Assembly: GCF_003148565.1 (NCBI RefSeq)
Contig: NZ_QGGL01000018.1
Span: forward strand, 32,212 to 96,211
DNA length: 64,000 nt
DNA from: Tumebacillus permanentifrigoris
GTDB taxonomy: Bacteria > Bacillota > Bacilli > Tumebacillales > Tumebacillaceae
Reading direction: 5' to 3'
The translations under genes were made by a program, and so were the position numbers. Below the pieces are notes generated by a model that was given only the letters and a program-made list of their open reading frames with translations, ran no database searches and was not told where the DNA came from. Shown here one piece after another: positions 15,536-24,924 of this stretch (the first letter of the stretch is position 1; each line of letters begins with the position of its first letter).

Positions 15536-16096
15536 TTACCGTCCGGTGCGGGCGGCCCAATCCTCATCGAGGATCGCCCAGCTTTCAAGGTCTTCCCACC
15601 GGCCTTCGACCAGCAGGCTTTTGCGCATGATCCCTTCAAACGTGAATCCGCACTTCTCCACCACGCGCTTGGACCCGATGTTGATCGGCATGATCCCGGC
15701 TTCGATGCGGTGCAGGTCGAGGTGCTCAAATCCAAACTTCACACACAACCGCGCCGCCTCGCTGCCATATCCCTGTCCATTGTGCGCTTGATCTAGCGTG
15801 TACCCGATCATCGCACTCTGGCGCGGCCCCCGTGTGACGAAGTTCAAGGCAATCCGACCCACCAACTCGTCCGTCTCTAGCAAGAACACGCCAAACGGAT
15901 ACGCTTCCCCCCGCTCCTGCGCGTGTCGTCCACGCTCCAATTGCGCCATGATCTGCGCGATGTTCAGACTGCGATCCGGCATGGTCGGTTCGAATTGGGC
16001 AAAAAACGCTTGGTTGCGTTCTTGATAAGCCAACACCACCCTTGCATCACCGGCATCCATCGGTCTCAAGTAGATTCGCTCTCCGACGAGTTTCAT
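15536..16096 (-). CDS. GNAT N-acetyltransferase (RimJ-like)
   Basis: A 186-residue protein of the RimJ/RimL branch: IYLRPMDAGDA at the start, the acetyl-CoA loop NGQGYGSEAA in the middle, then HRIEAGIMPINIGSKRVVEKCGF. Its substrate may be a ribosomal protein or a small molecule. The first eight residues of the longer open frame are excluded because the ATG-AAA start has a better ribosome site (GGGAAGGGG, about 10 bases upstream). Confidence 0.85.
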   Translation of the reverse strand: MKLVGERIYLRPMDAGDARVVLAYQERNQAFFAQFEPTMPDRSLNIAQIMAQLERGRHAQERGEAYPFGVFLLETDELVGRIALNFVTRGPRQSAMIGYTLDQAHNGQGYGSEAARLCVKFGFEHLDLHRIEAGIMPINIGSKRVVEKCGFTFEGIMRKSLLVEGRWEDLESWAILDEDWAARTGR

Positions 16097-16259
16097 CTCC
16101 GCTGCAACCCCTTCCCTCATGCTTCGTCCCGTTTTCTACTTGGCACATATTTCCTGATATTGTATCATGAACCTCTCATGGAGAAAACAGCGGAGGTTTT
16201 TTTGCGCAGACCTGATATACTAACTCTGACAATCCAGAATCTTCGCAAGGAGGTGACTT

Positions 16260-17039
16260 ATGACATTTCCCATTTACATACACCTCGGCCCCTTGTCGAT
16301 CCACCCGCACTTTTTGTTCGAGAGCTTGGCGTACTTCATCGGTTTCCGCGTCTATCTCTACACGCGCAACAAGGAACGCATCCCGATGGAGAAGTCGATG
16401 TACATCCTGCTCGGCATGATCCTCGGCGGGGCGTTGGGCTCGAAGGCGCTGTACTGGTTGGAAGACCCGATCGCCACATGGAACCATCTCACCGATCCCT
16501 TCTACTTAATGGAAGGCAAGACGATCGTCGGCGGCTTGCTTGGGGGCTTGCTCGGCGTCGAACTCGCCAAAAAGCTCGTCGGTTGGAACCAACGCACAGG
16601 TGACGATTTCACGATCCCACTGATCGTCGGCCTCTCGCTCGGACGCATCGGGTGTTTCCTGACCGGGCTCGACGACCATACCTATGGCACTCCGACCACG
16701 TGGATCACCGGCATCGACTTTGGCGATGGCATCCTCCGCCACCCGACGCAACTCTATGAGATCGCGTTCCTCTGGGTGCTCGGCGCGGTCTTGTTGGTGT
16801 TGAAAAAACGCCGCTTCCTGCCCAACGGCGGAATCTTCCAACTGTTCATGCTCAGCTATCTGCTGTTCCGGCTCGGCATCGACTCGATCAAGCCGACCCT
16901 GCATCCGTACTGGATCTTCAACAACGTCCAACTGGCCGCGATCGCCGGTTTGATTCACTACATCAACCTCATCCGCCAATGGCCTCGAAAGGGAGACAAC
17001 ACATGCCTAAAAACCGGCCCTACATCTTCTACGAACTGA
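16260..17039 (+). CDS. Lgt-like diacylglyceryl-transferase family membrane protein
   Basis: A 259-residue polytopic membrane protein of the Lgt family, which moves diacylglyceryl from phosphatidylglycerol to lipoprotein Cys. The signature region is altered: canonical GRIGNFINGE reads GRIGCFLTGL (128-137), while HPTQLYE (161-167) is kept. It may therefore be a paralogue with a different acceptor. AAGGAGG lies 7 bases before the ATG. Its last 37 bases overlap the radical SAM gene, so the two are likely translated together. Confidence 0.8.
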   Translation: MTFPIYIHLGPLSIHPHFLFESLAYFIGFRVYLYTRNKERIPMEKSMYILLGMILGGALGSKALYWLEDPIATWNHLTDPFYLMEGKTIVGGLLGGLLGVELAKKLVGWNQRTGDDFTIPLIVGLSLGRIGCFLTGLDDHTYGTPTTWITGIDFGDGILRHPTQLYEIAFLWVLGAVLLVLKKRRFLPNGGIFQLFMLSYLLFRLGIDSIKPTLHPYWIFNNVQLAAIAGLIHYINLIRQWPRKGDNTCLKTGPTSSTN

Positions 17040-18433
17040 CCAACTCGATCTGTTCCACCTGTCTGCAAAAAGTCGAAGCGAAAGTGGTCATCCAAGACAA
17101 CCACGTCTACTTGCACAAGCATTGCTTCACACACGGCCCGGAGAAAGTGCTGATTTCCACCGATGCGGACTACTACAAACTTTGCCGCGAGTACCTGAAA
17201 CCGTCGGAGATGCCCCAAGTGTGGAACACCCCGATCAAGTACGGCTGCCCCTACGACTGCGGGCTCTGCCCGGATCATGAGCAGCACAGTTGCCTAACTT
17301 TGGTCGAAGTCATCGACAAGTGCAACCTGCAATGCCCGATCTGTTATGCCGAATCCTCCCCGCAACAGGAAAAAATCCGCACTCTTGAAGAGATCGACCG
17401 GATGTTCGACGCGATCGTGCGCAACGAAGGCGAGCCGGACATCGTGCAGATCAGCGGCGGTGAACCGACGATCCACCCGCAGTTTTTTGAAATTCTCGAT
17501 CTGGCGAAAACCAAGCCGATCAAGCATCTGATGGTCAACACCAACGGGGTCCGCATCGCACAGGATCGCGAGTTTGCGAAGCGCTTGGCCGACTACATGC
17601 CTGGGTTTGAACTGTACTTGCAGTTCGATTCCTTCGAGCAGGACGCGTTGCGCGAATTGCGCGGGGCCGACCTGACGGAGATCAGACGCAAGGCGATCGA
17701 GCACCTCAACGAATTCAACATCTCCACTACGCTGGTCGTGACCTTGAAAAAAGGGCTCAACGACCACGAAGTCGGCTCGATCATCCAATATGGGCTGCAA
17801 CAGCGCTGCGTGCGCGGCGTGACGTTCCAACCGATCCAAGCGGCTGGTCGTCTGGAGGAATTCGACCCGTCGCGCGACCGTCTGACGCTCAGCGAAGTGC
17901 GCCAGATGATCATCGATCAATCGGGCGTTTTCACCCCGCAGGACATGATCCCGGTGCCGTGCCACCCGGACTGTCTCGCGATGGGCTACGCGCTGAAAAT
18001 CGGCGGCAACGTACTGCCACTGACCGGCCTGATCGAGCCGGATGTCCTGCTCCAAGGCGGGCGCAACACCATCGTGTTCGAACAGGATGAGACGCTGAAA
18101 TCTCGCGTGTTCGAGCTGTTCTCGACCAACCATTCCCCAGAATCGCAAACCCTGTCGCTCAAAAACCTGCTCTGCTGCCTGCCGATGGTCGCCGTGCCTG
18201 ACCAGTTGAGCTACGACAACGTGTTCCGCGTGCTGATCATGCAGTTCCTCGACCCGCACAACTTCGACGTGCGTTCGGTGAAAAAGTCCTGTGTACACAT
18301 CGTCCATCCGGACGGGCGGATCATCCCCTTTGACACCTACAACATTTTTTACCGGGGGGACAAGGAAGCGCAACTGGAAGAACTGCGCAAGAAATACACG
18401 CCGCTGTATGAGAACGAACTGGAGGTGCTGTAA
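17003..18433 (+). CDS. Radical SAM enzyme of the MJ0619/Tes type
   Basis: A 476-residue enzyme. The N-terminal zinc-ribbon-like part has Cys17, Cys20 and Cys41. A second cluster, GCPYDCGLCP (81-90) plus Cys97, follows. The radical SAM motif Cys107-NLQ-Cys111-PI-Cys114 and the SAM-binding ISGGEPTIH lie next, and further Cys residues (LLCC, KKSC) are near the end. This arrangement matches the MJ0619 family, in which the archaeal member Tes joins lipid tails to make tetraethers. Bacterial relatives are implicated in membrane-spanning lipids. The Lgt-like neighbour makes a lipid substrate plausible. ATG 8 bases after AAGGGAG. Confidence 0.82.
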   Translation: MPKNRPYIFYELTNSICSTCLQKVEAKVVIQDNHVYLHKHCFTHGPEKVLISTDADYYKLCREYLKPSEMPQVWNTPIKYGCPYDCGLCPDHEQHSCLTLVEVIDKCNLQCPICYAESSPQQEKIRTLEEIDRMFDAIVRNEGEPDIVQISGGEPTIHPQFFEILDLAKTKPIKHLMVNTNGVRIAQDREFAKRLADYMPGFELYLQFDSFEQDALRELRGADLTEIRRKAIEHLNEFNISTTLVVTLKKGLNDHEVGSIIQYGLQQRCVRGVTFQPIQAAGRLEEFDPSRDRLTLSEVRQMIIDQSGVFTPQDMIPVPCHPDCLAMGYALKIGGNVLPLTGLIEPDVLLQGGRNTIVFEQDETLKSRVFELFSTNHSPESQTLSLKNLLCCLPMVAVPDQLSYDNVFRVLIMQFLDPHNFDVRSVKKSCVHIVHPDGRIIPFDTYNIFYRGDKEAQLEELRKKYTPLYENELEVL

Positions 18434-18742
18434 GTGGGTGACACAAACCGCGACGCCTCCTACAAAAAGGGCATCTGGCTCGGCGTCGGTGTTGCGGGCT
18501 TGGCTCATGCCCTGATCATGCTCGGGTTGTTTTTCCTCACTGATTTTGGTGCTGTTCCCTTCATGATCATCGGGATCGTGCAACTCGTTTACCTTGGACC
18601 GCTCTCCCTGCTGGTCTTGTTGAACAAACCCTATGGCAAAGCGATGTCGGTCGGGATCTGGTACGCGGCGGGCATCACGTTCCTGCTCAACGCCGCTTGT
18701 TTCGGAATCGTCCTCGTCGTTGTGGCAAACAAGGACTTTTAA
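18434..18742 (+). CDS. Small membrane protein in the Lgt-radical SAM operon
   Basis: A 102-residue protein with three membrane segments (about 12-34, 40-62 and 73-96). The GTG start abuts the radical SAM stop codon and uses the GGAGG within that gene's last codons, so the two are translationally coupled. Not recognised. It could hold the enzyme at the membrane or present substrate. Confidence 0.75.
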   Translation: MGDTNRDASYKKGIWLGVGVAGLAHALIMLGLFFLTDFGAVPFMIIGIVQLVYLGPLSLLVLLNKPYGKAMSVGIWYAAGITFLLNAACFGIVLVVVANKDF

Positions 18743-18753
18743 CCTAGCTGGAC

Positions 18754-18797
18754 AAAAAGCGCTCGACTCCACATCGGAGTCGAGCGCTTTTTTAGCG
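18754..18797 (+). terminator. Bidirectional terminator
   Basis: AAAGCGCTCGACTCC / GGAGTCGAGCGCTTT stem with flanking A/T runs, between convergent operons. Confidence 0.9.
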
Positions 18798-19208
18798 AAA
18801 CGTGAAAAACTTGTGCCCAACGTAGTTTGCGATCGTGTACAGCCCGGCCCCAACCAGCACCGCGGCGTTCTCCAGCCAGCGCGGGTCGTCGGTGAAGCGC
18901 AGGAGCACCCAGTGCGCCGCCTGCAAACCGATCGAATAGGCGAGCACGTAGCTAGCCAGCATCACCACCACAAACCGCCACCAGCTCTTGCCGATGCCTT
19001 GGTTATCGCGGAACGTGAAGGTTTTGTTCAGGAAGTAGCTGACCACCGCCCCGATACAATTCCCGGCAAACGTCGCCGCCCAATACGACAACCCCGCCAG
19101 ATTCAGCAACAGATAGGTTGCCGACAAGCCGACGATCGTATTGAGCACCCCGACCAACAAAAACCGGATCAAGCTATGATGCCAAACCTTCTGTGCAAAG
19201 GAACCCAT
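18792..19208 (-). CDS. gtrA: GtrA family membrane protein
   Basis: A 138-residue protein with four membrane segments. Family marks are FLLVGVLNTIVG near the start, VVSYFLNKTFTF in the middle and YVGHKFFTF at the end. GtrA proteins are thought to flip undecaprenyl-phosphate-linked sugars across the membrane. It forms a cassette with the glycosyltransferase and large membrane protein upstream, probably for wall polymer glycosylation. Confidence 0.88.
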   Translation of the reverse strand: MGSFAQKVWHHSLIRFLLVGVLNTIVGLSATYLLLNLAGLSYWAATFAGNCIGAVVSYFLNKTFTFRDNQGIGKSWWRFVVVMLASYVLAYSIGLQAAHWVLLRFTDDPRWLENAAVLVGAGLYTIANYVGHKFFTFR

Positions 19209-19291
19209 CTGAATGCCTCCAAACGAAACTGCCCAAAGCTGAATCTCTAGTACCTGTACAGCGATGAGCCCGCGTCCAAGCCGATGCTGGC

Positions 19292-20314
19292 TTAGATCGT
19301 GACGCGCTCTTCCTCGTGCTCATGCGTCTGTCCAGAGACGTAGGTTGCGTCGCCGAGCGGATCGAGGTCGATATCGAGAATGTACTTAGGACGACGCTTG
19401 GTCTCCTTATAAATCTTGCCGATGTACTCGCCGATCAAGCCGAGGCACATGATCTGCACCCCACCGATCAACCACAGCGAGACCATGATCGACGCCCAAC
19501 CCGACACCGTCACACCCGCGATCTTGGCGAACAGCGCCCAGAACCCGGCGAAGATCGAGAGCACGAACATCACAAACCCGATCACCGTCACGAACCGAAT
19601 CGGTGTCACGCTGAGCGAGGTGATGCCGTCGAACGCGAAGGCGAGCATTTTTTTCAACGGGTACTTCGACTCGCCCGCGAACCGTTCCGCCCGGTCGTAG
19701 TACACCTCTGTCGAGCGGAACCCGATCATCGGCACGATCCCGCGCAGGAACAGATTGGACTCGTCAAACCGCGCCAAGTTCTGCAGTGCGCGCTTGCTCA
19801 TCAGTCGGAAGTCGGCATGGTTGAACACGATGTTCGCCCCCAAGCCCTGCATCAGCTTGTAGAAGCCCTCGGCCGTGAAGCGTTTGAAGAACGTATCGGT
19901 CGTCCGGCTTTTGCGCACGCCGTAGACCACTTCATAGCCTTCATGATACGTTTCCACCATCGCCCGAATCGCCGCCAGATCGTCTTGCAGATCCGCATCG
20001 ATCGAGACAGCGATGTCGCAATTCTTTTTCGCTTTCATCAGCCCGGAGAGCAAGGCATTTTGATGCCCGGCGTTGCGCGCTAGTTTCAGCCCGGTGATGT
20101 AGCGGGATTCGCGGTTGAATTTCTCGATCAATTCCCACGTCCGATCCCGGCTCCCATCATCGACATACAAGATCACGCTGGAGAAATCGATCAGCTCATC
20201 CTGAATCATGTCCTCCAGCACCTCGATCAAGCGCTTCGTCGTCTCGGGCAATACGTCTTCTTCGTTGTAACACGGCACCACGATACTCAGTACCGGCAAC
20301 TTACTTTCTACCAT
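19292..20314 (-). CDS. Family 2 glycosyltransferase (GtrB/CsbB-like)
   Basis: A 340-residue membrane enzyme that likely charges undecaprenyl phosphate with a sugar. GT2 marks are VVPCYNEEDVLPET, the VDDGSRDRT nucleotide-binding loop and IDADLQDD (DXD-like). Two C-terminal membrane segments (about 235-262 and 270-292) follow. It overlaps the end of the upstream membrane gene by 14 bases. Confidence 0.92.
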   Translation of the reverse strand: MVESKLPVLSIVVPCYNEEDVLPETTKRLIEVLEDMIQDELIDFSSVILYVDDGSRDRTWELIEKFNRESRYITGLKLARNAGHQNALLSGLMKAKKNCDIAVSIDADLQDDLAAIRAMVETYHEGYEVVYGVRKSRTTDTFFKRFTAEGFYKLMQGLGANIVFNHADFRLMSKRALQNLARFDESNLFLRGIVPMIGFRSTEVYYDRAERFAGESKYPLKKMLAFAFDGITSLSVTPIRFVTVIGFVMFVLSIFAGFWALFAKIAGVTVSGWASIMVSLWLIGGVQIMCLGLIGEYIGKIYKETKRRPKYILDIDLDPLGDATYVSGQTHEHEEERVTI

Positions 20315-21707
20315 ACAGGAACCTCCTCACCAACCAGATCATAGATGTCACCAACATCACACTGCCCAACAGATTGAACAAGAACAGATGCTTGCCCAAG
20401 TCCGCTTCCCCGTCCCCGAGGATCGGCAGTACATATTGCGCCATCGCCATCACTTCGATGACGAGGAAGAATTCCACCAACAATTTGCCGCGCAAGGACG
20501 CAGCCCGTCGCCATTCCCAGATGGAACCCCCAGCAAATGCCACACAGAAAGCGATCAGGAACCACAGTGACTTGGGCAATACACGCGATACAAACTCCGT
20601 CCACTGCGTCCAGGTCTGGCTCTGCTCCAACGCTTTATGCTCTCCAGTGTTCTCATAATTACCTAAGTAATAATGCAAGTTGAAACTGCTCTTGGCACAA
20701 ACTTTGAGCTTGTCCCAGAAGCGGTCCAGATGCTTGGCGTAAAATAGCACAACTTTGCCGCGCGAGATCTTGTCATAGTAGTCGCGCTTGAACTCGGCGG
20801 AGTTGAGGTCGATCGGATGCGGGACAAAATAGTCGGTGTTGGCCAATTTCGCATAATCCTCGCGAATGCCCAGCTCGCGCAAATCGGCCGCCGGGTCGGG
20901 GGAATCCTTCAACACGCCGTAAAACACCGTCTGGTAGATGTTGATGCGGTCGAACGCGTTGTAGCCAGACAGCCCCGCGGTGAACACCAACACGACAGCC
21001 GCTGCGATCAGCACGGCTTTTTTCCACACCCGATCTGCGTAGAGCCGGAGGAAGCGCAGCAACCAGAGCACGATCAGGAAGCCGAGCACGGCGTTTTGCA
21101 CCTTCGCAGTGACGAACAGCACACCCGCCACTGTCGCGCCGACCAGCGCCCACCTCTGCGGTTGCTCGGACTCCGATGTAAGGTGCAGGGCACATCCGAT
21201 CAACGCGAGCACCATCACGAACGTCGTCGCCTCGGAGAACATCGAGTTGAAGTACAGCGTAAACCCTTTGTCGGTGGTCACGAGTGCCAACAGCGCTGCG
21301 GTCAGCCACGCCAGCCACACGTTGCGCTTGCGCATCCCAGACACGATCAGCCACACGCCCGCCAACAGCGCGAGGATGTGCAGCCCGCCGAGGAAGCGGA
21401 TGTCGAACGAGGTCGTGCTGTGGAAGACCTGATTGATCCACACGGCCACTTTCAAAAACAGACTGGTGGAGGAGATATACGAACCAGGGCGGGTTCTGAC
21501 AATCTCATACACCCGGTTGAAGAACCCGAAGTACTTGGCATCCCCCGTCACAACGTCTGGCAGCTTGATCCCACCCCAGACCATGATGCGTTCAAAGTCA
21601 CCGTTGTTGGCGAGGCCTAGCACCGGCGAGACCAGCAGTTGCCCGATCAATACCGCGCCGATGAACAGCAGTGCCACGATTTCGACTGCAGAAAGCTTTT
21701 TTAACAT
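20301..21707 (-). CDS. Polytopic membrane protein, GtrC-like candidate glycosyltransferase
   Basis: About 468 residues, with around ten membrane segments and one large extracytoplasmic loop between about 270 and 360. This plan fits GT-C type transferases that move a sugar from the lipid carrier to its target outside the membrane. Its position ahead of a GT2 and GtrA supports that role; the family was not identified by sequence. The ATG chosen follows AGGTGATGACGG; an upstream ATG exists nine codons earlier. Confidence 0.7.
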   Translation of the reverse strand: MLKKLSAVEIVALLFIGAVLIGQLLVSPVLGLANNGDFERIMVWGGIKLPDVVTGDAKYFGFFNRVYEIVRTRPGSYISSTSLFLKVAVWINQVFHSTTSFDIRFLGGLHILALLAGVWLIVSGMRKRNVWLAWLTAALLALVTTDKGFTLYFNSMFSEATTFVMVLALIGCALHLTSESEQPQRWALVGATVAGVLFVTAKVQNAVLGFLIVLWLLRFLRLYADRVWKKAVLIAAAVVLVFTAGLSGYNAFDRINIYQTVFYGVLKDSPDPAADLRELGIREDYAKLANTDYFVPHPIDLNSAEFKRDYYDKISRGKVVLFYAKHLDRFWDKLKVCAKSSFNLHYYLGNYENTGEHKALEQSQTWTQWTEFVSRVLPKSLWFLIAFCVAFAGGSIWEWRRAASLRGKLLVEFFLVIEVMAMAQYVLPILGDGEADLGKHLFLFNLLGSVMLVTSMIWLVRRFLYGRK

Positions 21708-21833
21708 TCCGTCATCACCTAATACTTTCATCAATGTACTTCATATAGAGTAGACGAACTTTCTCATTCTAGCAATTCCCAATTTGCGAACGAGTTGTGA
21801 GATAATAGAGAGAAAAAAGGAGTCGGAGCTTTC

Positions 21834-23384
21834 ATGAAACCGTTCATCCCTCTGCTCGCCTCCGCCGCACTCACCTGCGGCGTGCTCCTCACCGGTTGTA
21901 CAAGCGATTCCCTGAAACCAGACAGCAAATTGGTGCACAAACCGCCACACGGCGTGTACTACGAGGTGTTCGTCCGCGCCTTTGCCGATTCGAACGGCGA
22001 TGGGATTGGCGACCTCAAAGGCGTTACCTCCAAACTCGATTACCTGCAAGACCTCGGGATCGAAGGGCTTTGGCTGATGCCGATCAATGCCTCCCCGAGC
22101 TACCACGGGTACGATGTGACTGACTATATGGACGTGAACCCAGACTATGGCACTCGCGATGACCTGATCGAGTTGGTGAAGGAAGCGCACAAGCGCAACA
22201 TCGCCGTGCTGCTCGATTTTGTCGTCAACCACACCTCGACCCAGCACCCTTGGTTCCAGCAGGCGGAGTCCTCGTCGACCAGCCCCTATCGCGAATACTA
22301 CCAGTGGGCGACGCCGACCACCAACACCAACGAACTCGGCGAATCCGGGCAACAGCTCTGGTACGGAAGTGCGCCCAACCAGTACTACGCCTATTTTTGG
22401 CAAGGCATGCCCGACCTGAATTTCGACAACCCGAAGGTGCGTCAGGAAATCATCAAAGCGGGCCAATTCTGGCTACACGAGATCGGCATCGACGGGTTCC
22501 GCCTCGACGCTGCCAAACATGTCTACGCCGACGCAGATCCCGCGAAAAACATCCAATGGTGGCAAGAGTTCCGCAAAGCGATGGAGGATGTAAAAAAAGA
22601 CGTCTTCCTCGTCGGCGAAGTCTGGGATTCGCCGTACATCGTCGCACCGTATCTGAAAGGGCTGAACTCAACGTTCAACTTCAACCTCTCCAAACAGTTG
22701 CTCGACACAGCCAAGGGCGAGTATGATCCGGGGATTGTCTCAAATTTGATCGACGTACACAAACTCTATGAAGAGACCGCAGGCAAGGAATACATCGACT
22801 CCACTTTCCTCACCAACCACGACATGGATCGCACGGTGAGCCAATTGGACGACAACCTCGACCATGCCAAAGTGGCCGCGTCGCTGTTGCTCACGTTGCC
22901 TGGGGACCCGTTCGTGTACTATGGCGAGGAGATCGGCCTGCGCGGTCGCAAGCCGGACGAAGGGATTCGCGAGCCGATGCTGTGGAAAAAAGACGCGAAC
23001 GCCGCCGAGCAAACGCACTGGGAAGTCAGCCGCTGGAACGCAGACGCGTCCGCCCGTTCGGTGGAAGAGGAACAAGCGGACAACAATTCGCTGTACCAGC
23101 ATTACAAAAAGCTGATCCACGCTCGCCGCAGCAGTGAAGTCCTCGTGCGTGGCGACCTCGTCGACGTGCCGTCCCTGCAGGTCCAAGGACTGATCGCCTT
23201 CAAACGAACGCTTGGTGACCAATCGCTCCTCGTCCTCCAGAACCTGAGCCCCAAACCGCAAGTCGTTGCGCTCGGCCAAGACCTCTCCGCGTACCAAAAA
23301 ACCTACTTCTCCACCAATCCCGACACCCAGTTGAAAAGCGGCACCCTCACCCTGTCACCGTACTCGACAATCATCCTCCAATAA
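21834..23384 (+). CDS. Alpha-amylase family (GH13) lipoprotein
   Basis: A 516-residue secreted enzyme with lipobox LLTGC (Cys22). GH13 regions are present: DFVVNH, GFRLDAAKH with the nucleophile Asp, VGEVWD with the acid Glu, and FLTNHDMDR. It would cut alpha-glucans outside the cell and stay attached to the membrane. AAAGGAG precedes the ATG. It is a single gene with its own terminator, divergent from the Gtr cassette. Confidence 0.93.
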   Translation: MKPFIPLLASAALTCGVLLTGCTSDSLKPDSKLVHKPPHGVYYEVFVRAFADSNGDGIGDLKGVTSKLDYLQDLGIEGLWLMPINASPSYHGYDVTDYMDVNPDYGTRDDLIELVKEAHKRNIAVLLDFVVNHTSTQHPWFQQAESSSTSPYREYYQWATPTTNTNELGESGQQLWYGSAPNQYYAYFWQGMPDLNFDNPKVRQEIIKAGQFWLHEIGIDGFRLDAAKHVYADADPAKNIQWWQEFRKAMEDVKKDVFLVGEVWDSPYIVAPYLKGLNSTFNFNLSKQLLDTAKGEYDPGIVSNLIDVHKLYEETAGKEYIDSTFLTNHDMDRTVSQLDDNLDHAKVAASLLLTLPGDPFVYYGEEIGLRGRKPDEGIREPMLWKKDANAAEQTHWEVSRWNADASARSVEEEQADNNSLYQHYKKLIHARRSSEVLVRGDLVDVPSLQVQGLIAFKRTLGDQSLLVLQNLSPKPQVVALGQDLSAYQKTYFSTNPDTQLKSGTLTLSPYSTIILQ

Positions 23385-23387
23385 GCC

Positions 23388-23428
23388 AGAAAAAAGCCCC
23401 CCGGCTCCACTAGGAGTCGGGGGGCTTG
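23388..23428 (+). terminator. Terminator after the amylase gene
   Basis: AGCCCCCCGGCTCC / GGAGTCGGGGGGCT stem, GC-rich, with an A run on its left and a short T-containing tail on the right; it may serve both convergent genes. Confidence 0.75.
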
Positions 23429-23451
23429 CTTGACGTAATGGCTTGTCCAAC

Positions 23452-23910
23452 TTAGACGCGCACGAGTTTCTCCGCTTCCTCAATCAGGCGGTTGGTCGCG
23501 ATGCCGAGATGATCATACGCTTTGCGCTTGGTATCGGAATAGGTCTTTTCGCAGAAGTGCTTTTCGATTTTGTCGAGGCCCATCTTTTGACCAAGGCGGG
23601 TCATCTGCATCATCATCGTGACACGGCCTTGGATGACGGCGATCTTGTCACCCTCTGTCAGGTTGGCCACGAACCATTGTTGCAACTCGCCCCACTTCTC
23701 CGTCACTTGCGGTGTGAATGCAGTTGCGCCCTCTTGGGACATCGCGTAGTTGTCCACGATGATCTTCAAACTGCCGTTTGCACGCTTCGCACGGCTTACT
23801 GCGTCCTGAATCGACTTGACAGACTCAACAACCTCTTCGTACTCGAGTCGCCCCAGAATGGCCCATGCGATGACATCCCCGGTGGTCTCGATCTTAAAGT
23901 TCTTCGACAT
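23452..23910 (-). CDS. Hypothetical cytoplasmic protein
   Basis: A 152-residue soluble protein, not recognised. The first half alternates short hydrophobic strands and helices, somewhat like a STAS/SpoIIAA-type fold, and the second half is helical and charged. Start ATG is preceded by AGGAGGGTATCTA. It is monocistronic. Confidence 0.6.
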   Translation of the reverse strand: MSKNFKIETTGDVIAWAILGRLEYEEVVESVKSIQDAVSRAKRANGSLKIIVDNYAMSQEGATAFTPQVTEKWGELQQWFVANLTEGDKIAVIQGRVTMMMQMTRLGQKMGLDKIEKHFCEKTYSDTKRKAYDHLGIATNRLIEEAEKLVRV

Positions 23911-24073
23911 TAGATACCCTCCTGCGAAAAGTTAATGGATAACTCTTTGACTAATTGATTCTATTTTATCATATAAAAAGCATACGTAAAGATGCAAAAC
24001 GAAAATAAAAGCTAATTTTGTCATAAAATAGAGCTCGACTGTCGAAGACAGCCGAGCCCATGCTTGGAGACGA

Positions 24074-24688
24074 CTAGTTCAGCCAGCCCGCCTTCATGTG
24101 GTAGATCGCATCCATCGCGACCCCTACGAAGTGCAGCGCTTCACGCGCCTCCTCTTCACTCATCTCTGAGATGTATGGCATGATATCGCCGTGATCTTGA
24201 TCCACTTCCGCGTGCAAGTACCAATAGTTCAACGTCGGGAACCCCAGCTCTTGGAAGTGGCTGTAGGTCTTCCCATAGTAGTCCATCGCTGTTCCTTCAC
24301 CCGCGCCGTTGATCACCAACAGCGATTGATTTTTCGACAACGTGGTCGCCGCACGATAGATCAGCGAAATATAATTCTCTGTCGCAACACTCGGGAAACG
24401 TTCCGCCGGATCTGCCATCCCCATGATCATCATCCATTTGCGCAACATCTCCGCGTGCCCGCGTTCCTCTTCCATGTGTGATTTAAAAATCGACTCCGGT
24501 GCATCGTGGAAGCGCTCGTAGCGCATCGTGATCGCATCGAGGAACTGACCCGAGAGATGGTACAGGTCAATGCACATGGCTTCGAAATCGGCGGGGTTCT
24601 TCCGCTCAGGAAGTAGCTTGAAGTACGGATTTTCGGACAGAAGTCGATTGCGGCCAGTCTCAATGGCTTGTTCCAGCAGCTCTTTCAT
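24074..24688 (-). CDS. Haem-oxygenase-like iron-containing redox enzyme
   Basis: A 204-residue helical protein of the haem-oxygenase-like diiron family (PqqC/CADD/HDO superfamily). Candidate metal ligands are Glu73-75, His78 and Glu80 in MEEERGHAEM, plus His159, Asp163 and His166 in LHAEVDQDHGD. Such enzymes catalyse varied oxidations, but nothing nearby shows the substrate. An AAAGGAG site precedes the ATG. Confidence 0.75.
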   Translation of the reverse strand: MKELLEQAIETGRNRLLSENPYFKLLPERKNPADFEAMCIDLYHLSGQFLDAITMRYERFHDAPESIFKSHMEEERGHAEMLRKWMMIMGMADPAERFPSVATENYISLIYRAATTLSKNQSLLVINGAGEGTAMDYYGKTYSHFQELGFPTLNYWYLHAEVDQDHGDIMPYISEMSEEEAREALHFVGVAMDAIYHMKAGWLN

Positions 24689-24924
24689 AACAAATCGCTC
24701 CTTTTTCTAGATAGCTTAACTTCAAGTTGCCCCCTACCCTTAACATGATAATAGTATTTATTTTACTTGCAGTCAATGAAATAAAATGTTGACTTGTGTC
24801 TATTTTTGTCGAATTATTCATACACTTTAACTTCGTAAATTAAAGCATCACCCGTGTGATTCGCCGTGACATGCAGACAGTCGTCCACATACAATTTGGT
24901 ATCCACAGAAAAGGAGGAACCCCT

